From NCBI RefSeq assembly GCF_038738535.1, contig NZ_CP046128.1, forward strand, positions 3,410,001 through 3,474,000: a DNA stretch of 64,000 nucleotides, in the 5' to 3' direction. The notes below the pieces were generated by a model. It was not told the DNA's origin. It saw nothing but the letters and a program-made list of their open reading frames with translations, and ran no database searches. The DNA is from Bacillus pumilus (GTDB taxonomy: Bacteria > Bacillota > Bacilli > Bacillales > Bacillaceae). Each line of letters begins with the position of its first letter. Position 1 is the first letter of the stretch. The translations under genes and the position numbers were made by a program. Below are positions 7,604-19,277 of this stretch, piece by piece.

Positions 7604-8728
7604 ATGACACAAGTACAAACCATTGGAAAGAAAACAACGAAACCGCCATTTCGCGCAGATCAAGTAGGCAGCTTACTTCGTTCAGAACGTATCAAGGAAG
7701 CACGCAAGCAAAAAGCAGACGGCACACTGACAGCAGAGCAGCTCCGACAAATTGAAAATGAAGAAATTACACGCATTGTGGAGAAGCAAAAAGAAATTGG
7801 ATTAGAGGTTGTCACAGATGGAGAATTCAGACGTGCATGGTGGCATTTTGACTTTCTTGAGGGATTAGATGGAGTCGAAGGATTTGAAGCGGATCAAGGT
7901 ATTCAATTCCACAATACGACGACAAAAGCGCGTGGCATCAAGGTAACAGGCAAGATTGATTTTACAGATCATCCAATGCTGGAGGATTATCGATTCCTTC
8001 ACAGCATCGCTGGTGATCATACAGCTAAAATGACGATTCCAAGTCCGAATATGCTCTTTTTCCGTGGAAAGCTTGAAGAAGGAGTATACGACAGCCTAGA
8101 GGCATTCCACCATGATGTGGCACAGGCGTATAAGAAAGCCATCCGTGCTTTTTATGATGCAGGCTGCCGTTATCTACAGCTCGATGATACCGCATGGGCC
8201 GTGTTCTTTTCTGAAAAAGGTCATGAACAAATCAAAGCCTTTGGCCGAGAAGAAGATGAACTTCGTGAGTCATTTGCGAAAACAATCAATGAAGCGGTTG
8301 CCGATCGTCCAGAGGATTTGGTGATCACCATGCACATTTGCCGTGGTAACTTTAAATCGACGTGGGCAGCTGAAGGCGGTTATGAAGCAGCGGCAGAAAC
8401 GATTTTTGCCGGCTTAGATCTGGATGGTCTCTTTTTAGAGTTCGACGACGATCGTTCTGGCGGTTTTGAACCCCTTCGCTATGTGAAGAACCCTAACCTA
8501 CAAATCGTACTAGGCCTTGTCACTTCAAAATACGGTGAGCTTGAGCCTGTTGAACAGATTAAAAAGCGGATCGAGGAAGCGGCTCAATACGTGGACATTA
8601 ATCAAATTTGTTTGAGTCCACAATGCGGGTTCGCCTCAACGGAGGAAGGCAATCTGTTAACAGAAGAGCAGCAATGGGAAAAGCTTCGTCATGTAATTGA
8701 GATTGCGGATCAAGTGTGGACTTCGTAG
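7604..8728 (+). CDS. yxjG: cobalamin-independent methionine-synthase-like methyltransferase (YxjG/YxjH family)
   Basis: 374-residue cytosolic protein equivalent to the catalytic C-terminal half of MetE. The zinc ligands are visible as H244 and C246 (MHICRGNF) and C341 (SPQCGFAS), with an acidic residue near E279. B. subtilis has two close paralogues, YxjG and YxjH (about 378 aa), both S-box genes; which one this matches cannot be settled by eye. It probably transfers a methyl group to homocysteine from an unknown donor in methionine salvage or synthesis. The riboswitch directly upstream supports a sulfur/methionine role. The ATG is preceded by AGAAAGAAGGGATTCAGC. Confidence 0.85.
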   Translation: MTQVQTIGKKTTKPPFRADQVGSLLRSERIKEARKQKADGTLTAEQLRQIENEEITRIVEKQKEIGLEVVTDGEFRRAWWHFDFLEGLDGVEGFEADQGIQFHNTTTKARGIKVTGKIDFTDHPMLEDYRFLHSIAGDHTAKMTIPSPNMLFFRGKLEEGVYDSLEAFHHDVAQAYKKAIRAFYDAGCRYLQLDDTAWAVFFSEKGHEQIKAFGREEDELRESFAKTINEAVADRPEDLVITMHICRGNFKSTWAAEGGYEAAAETIFAGLDLDGLFLEFDDDRSGGFEPLRYVKNPNLQIVLGLVTSKYGELEPVEQIKKRIEEAAQYVDINQICLSPQCGFASTEEGNLLTEEQQWEKLRHVIEIADQVWTS

Positions 8729-8739
8729 TCTCTTTGACG

Positions 8740-8778
8740 AAAAAAAGACAAACCGTAGTTTGAGCGGTTTGTCTTTTT
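8740..8778. terminator. bidirectional terminator between yxjG-like gene and bglH
   Basis: AAAAAGACAAACCG pairs with CGGTTTGTCTTTTT around a 9-nt loop, with A- and T-runs on both sides. It serves both convergent genes. Confidence 0.92.
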
Positions 8779-8781
8779 CTT

Positions 8782-12079
<3,298 letters not shown>

Positions 12080-12117
12080 TGTATTACCCTCCAATCGTTG
12101 ATTAAATCATGATATAG

Positions 12118-12184
12118 AAAAAACCTAAACATCCATTAATGTCCGAGAAATAGCAATTCAGACATTAATCGATATTTAGGTTTT
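12118..12184 (-). terminator. LicT-controlled terminator 2 (proximal to bglP)
   Basis: AAAACCTAAAT on the transcript side (complement of 12174-12184) pairs with ATTTAGGTTTTTT-like sequence at 12118-12128 through a long stem with the inner GACATTAAT/ATTAATGTC helix. A T-run follows. Its left arm is shared with RAT 2. Confidence 0.88.
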
Positions 12185-12207
12185 GCCTGCTTAACCAGTA
12201 ACAATCC
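12179..12207 (-). promoter_or_regulatory. ribonucleic antiterminator (RAT) 2, LicT target
   Basis: 29-nt RAT of the BglG/SacY/LicT family. It starts GGATTGTTACTGG, ends GCAGGCAAAACC in transcript sense, and overlaps the first arm of the adjacent terminator. Differs from RAT 1 at a single position (T against C at the centre). Binding by dimeric LicT would prevent the terminator from folding. Confidence 0.93.
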
Positions 12208-12253
12208 TTCATAGCGATTGATCGTTATTTAATTTTTATAAGTCTTTAGATAT

Positions 12254-12303
12254 AAAAAAACCTAAATCACGCCTTATCAAAGATAGGGACAATGATTTAG
12301 GTT
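12254..12303 (-). terminator. LicT-controlled terminator 1 (distal, first met by polymerase)
   Basis: AACCTAAATCA (complement of 12293-12303) pairs with TGATTTAGGTT at 12259-12269 and is followed by a seven-base T-run in transcript sense. Its left arm overlaps RAT 1. Confidence 0.9.
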
Positions 12304-12328
12304 TTGCCTGCTTGACCAGTAACAATCC
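12300..12328 (-). promoter_or_regulatory. ribonucleic antiterminator (RAT) 1, LicT target
   Basis: 29-nt RAT beginning GGATTGTTACTGG and ending GCAGGCAAAACC in transcript sense. It is a near-identical copy of the element 121 bases downstream (28 of 29 positions). Confidence 0.93.
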
Positions 12329-12384
12329 TAAAAGATTGTGGGTTATTTTGTTTATAGTTATAAATTATCATGTTAATTTTATGA

Positions 12385-12399
12385 TGTCAACGCTTTCTT
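12385..12399 (-). promoter_or_regulatory. cre site overlapping a bglPH promoter -35
   Basis: In transcript sense AAGAAAGCGTTGACA matches the catabolite-responsive element consensus with one mismatch. Its last six bases form TTGACA, a perfect -35. A -10 candidate lies about 15-17 bases downstream (GATAAT or TAATTT), so spacing is uncertain. B. subtilis bglPH has the same cre/-35 arrangement. This gives bglPH its own CcpA-repressible promoter just after the licT stop codon. Confidence 0.75.
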
Positions 12400-12406
12400 T
12401 TTGAAT

Positions 12407-13240
12407 TTATTTTCTTTTTACCACTCTGTCGATATGCAAAGTTAAATATAGCATCTCATCTTCTATGAGACTTCGGTTGTATTCTTTTTGAACATAATCA
12501 TTAATTTTCTCAGCACATTGAAAAGCCGCGGTGTTTTTCTCTTTTACTACTTCATACAGGAATTCATTTTGATTTTCCATTTGTGTTTCGTTAAACAGAC
12601 GCTGTCCAAAAAACTTCAAATGCGTGACAAAACGGAAATAATTTAATGATTCCTCGTCTAAATCAATTTGAAAGTGATACTTGACGATATTTAAAATATC
12701 TTGAATGAGTTTGGTAATTTGGATCACGTTCGGCATTTCTTCATTGAGCTCTGCATTGACAATATGCATGGCAATAAAACCGGCTTCATCCTCAGGAAGA
12801 TGAATGTTAAGCTTGTCCTGAATAATCCGGATCGCTTCTACACCACACATGAACTCTTCTTTGTACAACCGTTTGATTTCCCAGAGCAAAGCATTTTTGA
12901 TGTCCATTCCTTTTTGATGACGTTCAATAGCAAAGGTGATATGATCCGTCAGTGTCACATAGATGCTGTCATTCAAATTTTTATTAAGGGTTGTTCTCGC
13001 ATGATCAATAATCGCCTCACACACTTGCATATACTCGATCGGAATATCATAAAGCAGGGTTTTGAATTTTTCTGATATATCTTTATTTTGAATGGAAAAT
13101 ACTTTTTCAATACGTTCTTCGTCAATCGGATCTCCACTTTTCTTTTGAAAAGCGATCCCTCTGCCCATAATGACCAGCTCATGCTGCTCGTCATCATACG
13201 CACTGACCACATTATTATTGATTACTTTCGAAATGATCAA
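12407..13240 (-). CDS. licT: transcription antiterminator LicT
   Basis: 277-residue BglG-family RNA-binding protein, exactly the length of B. subtilis LicT. The N-terminal co-antiterminator domain (first 55 residues, SKVINNN...GRGIAFQKK) binds RAT. PRD1 (about 65-170) and PRD2 (170-277) carry the regulatory histidines phosphorylated by the PTS. The start is TTG 13240, six bases after GGGGG, giving the family N-terminus. The frame is open further upstream but unlikely to be used. It sits directly before the bglPH RATs, whereas in B. subtilis licT precedes bglS. Confidence 0.94.
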   Translation of the reverse strand: MIISKVINNNVVSAYDDEQHELVIMGRGIAFQKKSGDPIDEERIEKVFSIQNKDISEKFKTLLYDIPIEYMQVCEAIIDHARTTLNKNLNDSIYVTLTDHITFAIERHQKGMDIKNALLWEIKRLYKEEFMCGVEAIRIIQDKLNIHLPEDEAGFIAMHIVNAELNEEMPNVIQITKLIQDILNIVKYHFQIDLDEESLNYFRFVTHLKFFGQRLFNETQMENQNEFLYEVVKEKNTAAFQCAEKINDYVQKEYNRSLIEDEMLYLTLHIDRVVKRK

Positions 13241-13335
13241 TTGATACCCCCCAGTACATTCCGCTTTTTCGAGCATCTCATTGTAGATTGATATGTCATT
13301 TTATTATTATCTTCAAAAAAGAGGACTTTAAGATG

Positions 13336-13363
13336 ATTTTACATTTTTTTTTGATACGGTCAA
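13336..13363 (-). promoter_or_regulatory. licT promoter
   Basis: In transcript sense TTGACC (13363-13358), a 16-nt spacer containing nine A, and TAAAAT (13341-13336), about 100 bases before the TTG start. No RAT is present in this leader. Confidence 0.55.
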
Positions 13364-13433
13364 CTAGAAAGAATGACATATTACCTCTCAAAAATGACGA
13401 AATAGGGGCAAAAAAGTCTAAAAACATACATAA

Positions 13434-13472
13434 AAACACTCTAAAAAGAGTGCTTAAAGAGTGTTTTTTACA
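13434..13472 (-). terminator. terminator of ywqG
   Basis: In transcript sense AAAAACACTC pairs with GAGTGTTTTT around a 16-nt loop, just after the ywqG stop codon. Confidence 0.75.
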
Positions 13473-13475
13473 AAA

Positions 13476-14291
13476 TTAGGAGCAATCCCAATTATAGACG
13501 ACATTCTCGAAATTTTTTCGTTTGAGGTCTTCTGGTTTGATAAAAAAGTTGGCGATTCCGCAATCTCCCCACAACAGATCTACTTCATCATCTGAGTCGA
13601 TTTGTAATAACAGAACGGTATGTTCCTGGTCTTCATAGGTACGTGGGTCCTCTTGTGTAAAGCCTGGATATCCGCCCAATTTGTGACCAAAGCCACTCGC
13701 TGCATCATGAAATTCATCTAGCAAGGCATCAGCTTCATCTCCATCAATGCCTTTTACATCTTCGAATAGGTCCCAGCTTCGCTTACCTGTGACTTTTTCA
13801 AAGCGAAAATCTCCTACACTGACCGTTTCGCTTGCCAGTTCACCTGTAATTGCGCCTTCCTTCGTCACAGGAAAATAAAAGTCGTCTGGAATTTTCACAA
13901 AAGAAAAATCAGTCAACAGCTCTTCTTCTGCCAAGAAAGGTTCCTCAATAAATTTGATCCGAAAATCTTTTTGCTCTGTTTTATGGTCAATATTCATCCC
14001 ATAAAGATCATCATGCACAGAAATAAAGACTTGCAAAAGTCCTGTTTCTGGATAATCCTTCAGCTTCGGCAGCTGTCCAAAATTTATTTGTGCCAAAAGC
14101 TTCATAGGGTGTCCTTCACCATCAACTGGATATTCGTCGTTTTTTGGGAAGTAAGGATCGCCTGCAATTTTGCTGTCGTATGGTCCTGTTTTTCCTTGTT
14201 TCATCTGTAATTGAATCATTGGTTGTTCAGTTTGATCTAACATTGTACGGTAAGGTGCTATTATTTCTTGCAGCTTCGCTGATTGTGTCAC
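13476..14291 (-). CDS. ywqG: DUF1963 protein YwqG
   Basis: 271-residue soluble protein of the DUF1963/YwqG family (B. subtilis YwqG 261 aa). Family signatures are visible: GDPYFPKNDEYP, QINFGQLP, then near the C-terminus LGGYPGFTQEDPR and WGDCGIANFFI. These proteins are often found near toxin or contractile-injection loci and some DUF1963 members bind polypeptides, but no activity is firmly known. Start GTG 14291 with AGGAGGAAG upstream. It stands alone here. Confidence 0.85.
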   Translation of the reverse strand: MTQSAKLQEIIAPYRTMLDQTEQPMIQLQMKQGKTGPYDSKIAGDPYFPKNDEYPVDGEGHPMKLLAQINFGQLPKLKDYPETGLLQVFISVHDDLYGMNIDHKTEQKDFRIKFIEEPFLAEEELLTDFSFVKIPDDFYFPVTKEGAITGELASETVSVGDFRFEKVTGKRSWDLFEDVKGIDGDEADALLDEFHDAASGFGHKLGGYPGFTQEDPRTYEDQEHTVLLLQIDSDDEVDLLWGDCGIANFFIKPEDLKRKNFENVVYNWDCS

Positions 14292-14420
14292 GATGGTCTT
14301 CCTCCTTATGAATAGGTCTACTGACCAGACTAGTATCTCTTTTTCTATCATACAGAAGTGTACCCTGCCTGTCAGCGATAAATCGGTCATTATCCGAACA
14401 ACTTGCCCACCTTAAAACGT

Positions 14421-14450
14421 AAAAAAACCTCCGATTCATCTGGAGGTTTT
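14421..14450 (-). terminator. terminator of the soluble chemoreceptor gene
   Basis: AAAACCTCC and GGAGGTTTTTTT form a perfect stem around GATTCATCT-type loop sequence, just downstream of the stop codon at 14463. Confidence 0.85.
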
Positions 14451-14462
14451 GGTCGGTATTTT

Positions 14463-15302
14463 TTATTTCACTTGATAGTTCACTAAGTCTTCTGCCAGTG
14501 ATTTCATCGTTTCATTTGTTTCATGAAGACCTTCAATAATTTTTGTGAACGTGCCTACAAGCTCTGCTTGATGCTCAGAGGAAGCGACAATTTGTGCTAT
14601 TTCTTCTTCCATTCCTTTAATCGATCCCTGCACATCTTTTAGCGCTGTTTCAATATCCGTCGTCGCTTGTTTGGCGTGAGTTGACAGCTTTCTTACTTCC
14701 GTTGCGACCACTCCGAAGCCTGCTCCTGCTTCACCTACTCTTGCAGCTTCAATTGATGCGTTGAGTCCAAGTAAGTTCGTTTGATCAGAGATACCTTTTA
14801 TAAGATTGGACACTTGATTGATTTTAGAGGAATTTTCTACAGTGGTTTTCGTGTTTTGTAGAATTTGTTCACTTGTCGCTTGTAGTTCCTCTGAATGTGC
14901 GGCAACTTGCTGTACCATTGCGACTAGTTTTTCGGAAGCTTGGTTGCTCTCCGTCATGATGTGATCTAATCGTTGTTGATTGGTCTGGTCATAGGCCACG
15001 CAGAAAGCAGCGACTACTTGACCCGTCTCATCTTTAATTGGAACGGCTACAATATCCATTGGAATCCCGTATACCTCTTTCGGAATTTGGATAAACGATG
15101 GCTCTCTCCCATTTTTCAACATAGAAAAGTTTTCGAACCCTGGAGCTACTATGTCCCCAGCTTTAAACCCTAAGTCAATGTTCCCATGTTGCTGATAATA
15201 AAGAACCTTCTCTTTCCCTAAAACAGAAAAGGTTAGTTGCTCTCTCATAGCTAGTCCAATGATTGGTAAAGCGTCTATTATGTTATCAATTCTCTGTGAC
15301 AT
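14463..15302 (-). CDS. soluble methyl-accepting chemotaxis protein (YfmS-like)
   Basis: 279-residue receptor without transmembrane helices. The N-terminal 110 residues form a small sensor domain ([37 protein letters not shown]) like that of B. subtilis YfmS. The rest is a coiled-coil signalling domain with the family tip [20 protein letters not shown]. It would signal to CheA/CheW from the cytoplasm. Start ATG 15302 with AGGATGAACGTGAGCGA upstream. A weak SigD-like promoter (TAAT, 14 nt, ACCGATAA on the minus strand near 15345-15380) precedes it, as expected for chemotaxis genes, but the spacing is off. YfmS is about 286 aa, so the name is tentative. Confidence 0.85.
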   Translation of the reverse strand: MSQRIDNIIDALPIIGLAMREQLTFSVLGKEKVLYYQQHGNIDLGFKAGDIVAPGFENFSMLKNGREPSFIQIPKEVYGIPMDIVAVPIKDETGQVVAAFCVAYDQTNQQRLDHIMTESNQASEKLVAMVQQVAAHSEELQATSEQILQNTKTTVENSSKINQVSNLIKGISDQTNLLGLNASIEAARVGEAGAGFGVVATEVRKLSTHAKQATTDIETALKDVQGSIKGMEEEIAQIVASSEHQAELVGTFTKIIEGLHETNETMKSLAEDLVNYQVK

Positions 15303-15414
15303 TCGCTCACGTTCATCCTCTCTTTTTCTCAGTACATCCTCTTTATCGGTTCGTTATAAGGTCTATTACAGCCTGTAATGTGCACTAATATCAATCAAAT
15401 GACCTAAGACATAT

Positions 15415-15452
15415 AAAAAGCCCACATTCTATCAAGAGAATGTGGGTATTTT
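15415..15452 (-). terminator. terminator of the tenA-ykoEDC operon
   Basis: ACCCACATTCTC pairs with GAATGTGGGC and is followed by TTTTTATATG in transcript sense, right at the ykoC stop codon. Confidence 0.85.
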
Positions 15453-16186
15453 TAAAAAAAGGACATGCACATCAAGACACTGATACCGATGAGCAAAAGA
15501 TACATATAGTCGATCCACGAAGTGCTGATGACATGATAATACGTCCGCTCCCTCGCCCCCGTGAAACCTCGTGCTTCCATCGCAATCGCTAAGCGCTCTG
15601 ATTTTCGTACGCCCTGCGTAAAAAGAGGAAGTGCATAACGCATAAAGGCTTTCCAGCTGTTTTTTTGCTTATAGCCTCTGATTTTATGTGCTGCCTTCAT
15701 TTGCTTTAATTCACTTTGAAATAACGGGATAAACCGGAAGCCGGCAAGCATCCCATATGCCCATTTTGGGGACATTCGGCATTGATGTATTAAGCTCATC
15801 ATAAAGGCCGTCAAATCTGTTGTGGACGTAAAAAGGAGACCGAATGTCACAAAGCCAAGCATTCTGAAAGAAATGGTAAGGCCATTTTTCAAACTCTCCT
15901 CTGTGATATGAAACCATGCCCACTTCCAAACAGTATGATCCCCCTTGCCAAAGGCCGCCATCATCCAAAATACGAGAATAAAAAAGAGCAGATAAGGGAC
16001 AAGTCTTGTGAAAAGATACTTCATATTCCATCCGCCTAAGACAAGTCCAATACCAAGTGCAAACAGCCAGATGATGAAGGTTGTTTTAGGGTCAGATATC
16101 GCCATGAGACAACACATCGCAAGCAGATGAGCGAGTAATTTGATGACTGGATTCACAGTGGAAAGAAAGGAGTGATTACTTTGCAA
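15452..16186 (-). CDS. ykoC: ECF transporter transmembrane (T) component YkoC
   Basis: 244-residue membrane protein of the EcfT/CbiQ family, with about five membrane segments and the coupling-helix Ala-Arg-Gly signatures (EARGF near the C-terminus, KIRGYK around residue 165). It couples the two ATPase domains of YkoD to the substrate-binding YkoE. The start is TTG 16186, with AAAGGACG nine bases upstream, overlapping the end of ykoD by 11 bases. Last gene of the TPP-riboswitch operon. B. subtilis YkoC is about 254 aa. Confidence 0.85.
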   Translation of the reverse strand: MQSNHSFLSTVNPVIKLLAHLLAMCCLMAISDPKTTFIIWLFALGIGLVLGGWNMKYLFTRLVPYLLFFILVFWMMAAFGKGDHTVWKWAWFHITEESLKNGLTISFRMLGFVTFGLLFTSTTDLTAFMMSLIHQCRMSPKWAYGMLAGFRFIPLFQSELKQMKAAHKIRGYKQKNSWKAFMRYALPLFTQGVRKSERLAIAMEARGFTGARERTYYHVISTSWIDYMYLLLIGISVLMCMSFF

Positions 16187-17774
16187 TCGTCAGCACGTCC
16201 TTTCTTTCAGCCACATAGCGATAATGCAAAGGGGCTCTCAGCTGATAAGCATCGACAAGTTCCTGATTTGAAAATAAATCATAAGGCGTGCCATCATACA
16301 CATGCTTTCCTTGGTGAAAAAGAAGCACTTGATCGGCACACTTATCGACGAGGTCCATATCATGTGTGACCATCAAAATGGTGGTGCCTTGGCATTGACG
16401 CTCTTTCAAACGCCTCATTAATTCCTTCGCCGTTCTTTCATCCTGCCCGAAAGTCGGTTCGTCTAACAATAGTACATCCTGATCAAAAAGGAGCATTGTG
16501 GCCACACTCAATCTTCTTTTTTGACCTAAGCTTAAGGTGAAAGGATGCGCTTTTGCATGCTTCTCTAAACCGAACTCTTCCAATAGCTGAACTGTTTTTT
16601 CTTGCACAACGGATTCTGGCCAATTTCGCTGTCTTCCACCAAATGCGATTTCATCGAACACTGTATCTTGTATGAATTGAAGCTCCGGATTTTGAAACAC
16701 AAAGCCTGCTTTTTCATATAGTCGTCGGTCAGACCACTTTTTGAGGGGTGTCTCTTTTAAGAAAATGCTGCCTTTTTTCGTTGGCTCTAAACGGACTAAA
16801 TGTTTGAGACATGTGCTTTTCCCGCTTCCATTTTCCCCAATTATCGCCACCCAATCCCCTGCTTTGATATCCAGCTGAAGGTCACTCATAATCCTTTTTT
16901 TCCCGTAGCTTAATTGAAGATCTTCTGTGCGAATGATGGTCTCTCGCTCAGTCGACGGCACTTTTTTACGCTGCTCTTTTCTTGTTTCAAAGGTTTGCAT
17001 AAGCGTTTGACTCATTGGATGAAATGGGTCTTGAATAATTGCGGACCATTTCTCGGGAAATAATTTAGGCCGCCAAATCCCTGCCTCTTTCATTTCTTCT
17101 TCATATGTCGCGAGCACATCTTTTGGAGGCCCCTCTGCTAAAATGCTGCCTTGATCGTCTAATAAAATCACCCGGTCCATCCATTCGATGACACCATCTA
17201 GCACATGCTCTACAAAAATCATGGTTTGTCGCTGCTCACCTGCAAGCTGCTGTAGCAGCTGGAAAACCTCCATTCTGCCTGCTGGGTCAAGCTGTGCGGT
17301 CGGTTCATCAAAGAACAGCACATCTGGCTCTAACGCTAGTAAACAAGCAAGTGCCAATCGCTGCTTCATGCCGCCAGATAATGTATGAATGTCTGTATTC
17401 GGATCGACATCGAGTTGGACTTTTTGCATGAGCTGCTGAATGATGTCATCCATCTCTTCACGAGGGACGGAACGGTTCTCTAAGCTAAAGGCAATTTCTT
17501 CATTGACGCGGTGCATACAAAACTGGGAATCAGGATCTTGAAACATGACGCCTGTATGTCTTTGCAATATCACTTCGCCCTGCATGTCAGCTTCCATATG
17601 TTCTGGAATAATCCCAGCCAGAACTGAAATGAGTGTGGATTTACCGCTTCCGCTTGGTCCTAAAATAAGCACCTTTTCTCCTTTTTGAATGGAAAGAGAG
17701 ATTTGATGCAAAACAGGCTGAGGCTGTTCATAAAAACGGACAGTGAGATTATTGCACGCGAGAAATGAATCCAT
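16176..17774 (-). CDS. ykoD: ECF transporter double ATPase YkoD
   Basis: 532-residue protein with two fused ABC ATPase domains. First Walker A GPSGSGKST at residues 39-47, signature LSGGMKQR, Walker B VLFFDEPT. The second Walker A GENGSGKST is at about 315, with a relaxed signature LSLGQKRR and Walker B VLLLDEPT. Such double A subunits power energy-coupling-factor vitamin importers. I choose ATG 17774, placed after AAAGGTG; a GTG at 17783 sits in the ribosome-binding site. It overlaps ykoE by 26 bases. YkoD energises hydroxymethylpyrimidine/thiamin precursor uptake with YkoC and YkoE. Confidence 0.9.
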   Translation of the reverse strand: MDSFLACNNLTVRFYEQPQPVLHQISLSIQKGEKVLILGPSGSGKSTLISVLAGIIPEHMEADMQGEVILQRHTGVMFQDPDSQFCMHRVNEEIAFSLENRSVPREEMDDIIQQLMQKVQLDVDPNTDIHTLSGGMKQRLALACLLALEPDVLFFDEPTAQLDPAGRMEVFQLLQQLAGEQRQTMIFVEHVLDGVIEWMDRVILLDDQGSILAEGPPKDVLATYEEEMKEAGIWRPKLFPEKWSAIIQDPFHPMSQTLMQTFETRKEQRKKVPSTERETIIRTEDLQLSYGKKRIMSDLQLDIKAGDWVAIIGENGSGKSTCLKHLVRLEPTKKGSIFLKETPLKKWSDRRLYEKAGFVFQNPELQFIQDTVFDEIAFGGRQRNWPESVVQEKTVQLLEEFGLEKHAKAHPFTLSLGQKRRLSVATMLLFDQDVLLLDEPTFGQDERTAKELMRRLKERQCQGTTILMVTHDMDLVDKCADQVLLFHQGKHVYDGTPYDLFSNQELVDAYQLRAPLHYRYVAERKDVLTIAK

Positions 17775-18348
17775 GCTGTTCACCTTTGTTTCGTTTTTCT
17801 TTCATGATGGCATATTGATTCAGTACACCGGTTTTGGATAATGCGTCCACCACAACTTTCGCTAAGCATCCGCCCAGTATCATCCCGCTGATGATTTGAG
17901 TCATCAGTGTGATAAGTAAAACTTGAGGCGTGTAATAACCAAAGCCATTTGCAACGAGGCTATATGCCATTGCTCCAACAGCTGCAAAGGCACCTGACAG
18001 CATTAGTGTCCACATGCGATAACGTTTATAACCAAAAAGAGCAAAGGCGATTTCTGCCCCAAGCCCTTGGCATACACCAATCAGCAGGGCTGAAAGACCA
18101 AAGTGGCTGCCTGTCAGTAATTCCACAGCGGCAGCGGCTGTTTCTGCAATCAGGGCAGCTCCCGGCTTTTGGATGATATACGCGACGATTGGACTGGCAA
18201 TCACCCAAATGCCAAACATGATGTTGCCTCCTGCTGGGCCAACTAATGCTGTAATTGGTAAGTAAAGTGTGGACCATCCTAAATAGATGACACCGCACGC
18301 AACGGATAAAATGACAGCAAGGACGACTTCTTTCATCTTCCATGTCAT
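17749..18348 (-). CDS. ykoE: ECF transporter substrate-binding (S) component YkoE
   Basis: 199-residue membrane protein, the same length as B. subtilis YkoE, with five to six membrane segments (AVILSVACGVIYLGWSTLYL early on, FGLSALLIGVCQGLGAEIAF in the middle). The family is the specificity subunit of the thiamin-pyrimidine ECF importer. Start ATG 18348 overlaps the tenA stop as ATGA, so translation is coupled. Substrate (HMP) is inferred from the TPP riboswitch and the TenA neighbour. The companion periplasmic protein ykoF of B. subtilis is not present here. Confidence 0.88.
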   Translation of the reverse strand: MTWKMKEVVLAVILSVACGVIYLGWSTLYLPITALVGPAGGNIMFGIWVIASPIVAYIIQKPGAALIAETAAAAVELLTGSHFGLSALLIGVCQGLGAEIAFALFGYKRYRMWTLMLSGAFAAVGAMAYSLVANGFGYYTPQVLLITLMTQIISGMILGGCLAKVVVDALSKTGVLNQYAIMKEKRNKGEQHGFISRVQ

Positions 18349-19031
18349 GATGAATGCACCTGCAATGGAACTGGCCACTCTTCCACCGTAAACGCCATTT
18401 CCCAAAACTTGTACTCAAGCTGACAGCTTAAGATAAAGTGCTGTTTCATTTTTTCCTTTTCCTTCTCACTTGCTCCTTCCGCCAGCTGATCGAGCCGCTT
18501 GCAAAGCTCCACTGTAATAGAGTCGGTTAACCCTCCATAAAACGTGATCCACTCATAAAACGGATGTGACGGGTCAGGCTGCACGTCTGAGAGCATTCGT
18601 TTTCCAATTTCCCAATATGTCCAAGGACATGGAAGCAGGACAGCAATGATTTCCCCAAGCGTGCCTTCCTGGGCGACTTGCAGCATGTGATGAATATAGT
18701 GATGAGCACTCGGAGCCAATGAAGCACCTTGTAGCTCATCATACGATACACCTGCCACTCGGCAAAGATTTTGATGAGGGTGCGTCTCACTATCTAGTAC
18801 AAACGCAATTTGTTGATGGAAAAAGGCAATATCTTCTTTGTCTGTACATCTGCTTAGAGCCGCTGCATAAATTTTAATAAATGCATGTAAGTATTCTGCA
18901 TCTTGTTTGACGTAATGAATGATCTGTTCCTTTTCCAGCTTTCCTGCTGCCAGGCCTCTGACAAACGGATGCTGATAAATGGCTTCAAATAATGGTTCTG
19001 TTTCTTTTCTTAATTGCGCTGAAAATGTCAT
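18345..19031 (-). CDS. tenA: aminopyrimidine aminohydrolase TenA
   Basis: 228-residue helical enzyme that deaminates the aminomethyl pyrimidine left from degraded thiamin, giving HMP for re-synthesis. The catalytic Cys C135 lies in LLPCPWTYWEIG, with D44 and E206 (LEYKFWEMAF) in the positions known from B. subtilis TenA (236 aa). First gene after a TPP riboswitch and directly coupled to the ykoEDC transporter, so uptake and salvage form one unit. In B. subtilis tenA is instead in the tenAI-thi operon. The ATG at 19031 is preceded by AGAGGAGGCTTTTT. Confidence 0.93.
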   Translation of the reverse strand: MTFSAQLRKETEPLFEAIYQHPFVRGLAAGKLEKEQIIHYVKQDAEYLHAFIKIYAAALSRCTDKEDIAFFHQQIAFVLDSETHPHQNLCRVAGVSYDELQGASLAPSAHHYIHHMLQVAQEGTLGEIIAVLLPCPWTYWEIGKRMLSDVQPDPSHPFYEWITFYGGLTDSITVELCKRLDQLAEGASEKEKEKMKQHFILSCQLEYKFWEMAFTVEEWPVPLQVHSS

Positions 19032-19064
19032 AAAAAAGCCTCCTCTTCTTCAGTTGAATAAATG

Positions 19065-19091
19065 AAAAAGCCACCCCAAATGGAGCGGCCT
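19065..19091 (-). terminator. TPP-riboswitch-controlled terminator
   Basis: In transcript sense GCCGCTCCA pairs with TGGGGTGGC around a 2-nt loop (complement of 19070-19089), followed by TTTTTCATT. It lies between the aptamer and the tenA start. Confidence 0.9.
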
Positions 19092-19126
19092 TCTTATCGA
19101 TTCAATCATGAATAAGACAAGGTCCA

Positions 19127-19219
19127 GCTCCACTTCCCTCCGCTAGTACGAACTAGATCAGGTTCAAAGGGTCCAAGATTTCCTCTTGTCTCAGTCATAC
19201 ATGACTCCCCTAGTGGACT
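19127..19219 (-). promoter_or_regulatory. TPP riboswitch (THI-box) aptamer
   Basis: In transcript sense the RNA shows the THI-box parts: ACTAGGGGAGTC, then ACTGAGACAAGAGG, and the highly conserved GACCCTTTGAACCTGATC, then TAGTTCGTACTAGCG and GGGAAGT. P1 pairs TCCACT (complement of 19213-19218) with AGTGGA (complement of 19129-19134). It controls tenA-ykoEDC by transcription termination in response to thiamin pyrophosphate. Confidence 0.96.
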
Positions 19220-19277
19220 TTTATCATTTAATTATCTTTACTCTACACATGTGGTGATTTGATGTCAACCGCCTTTC

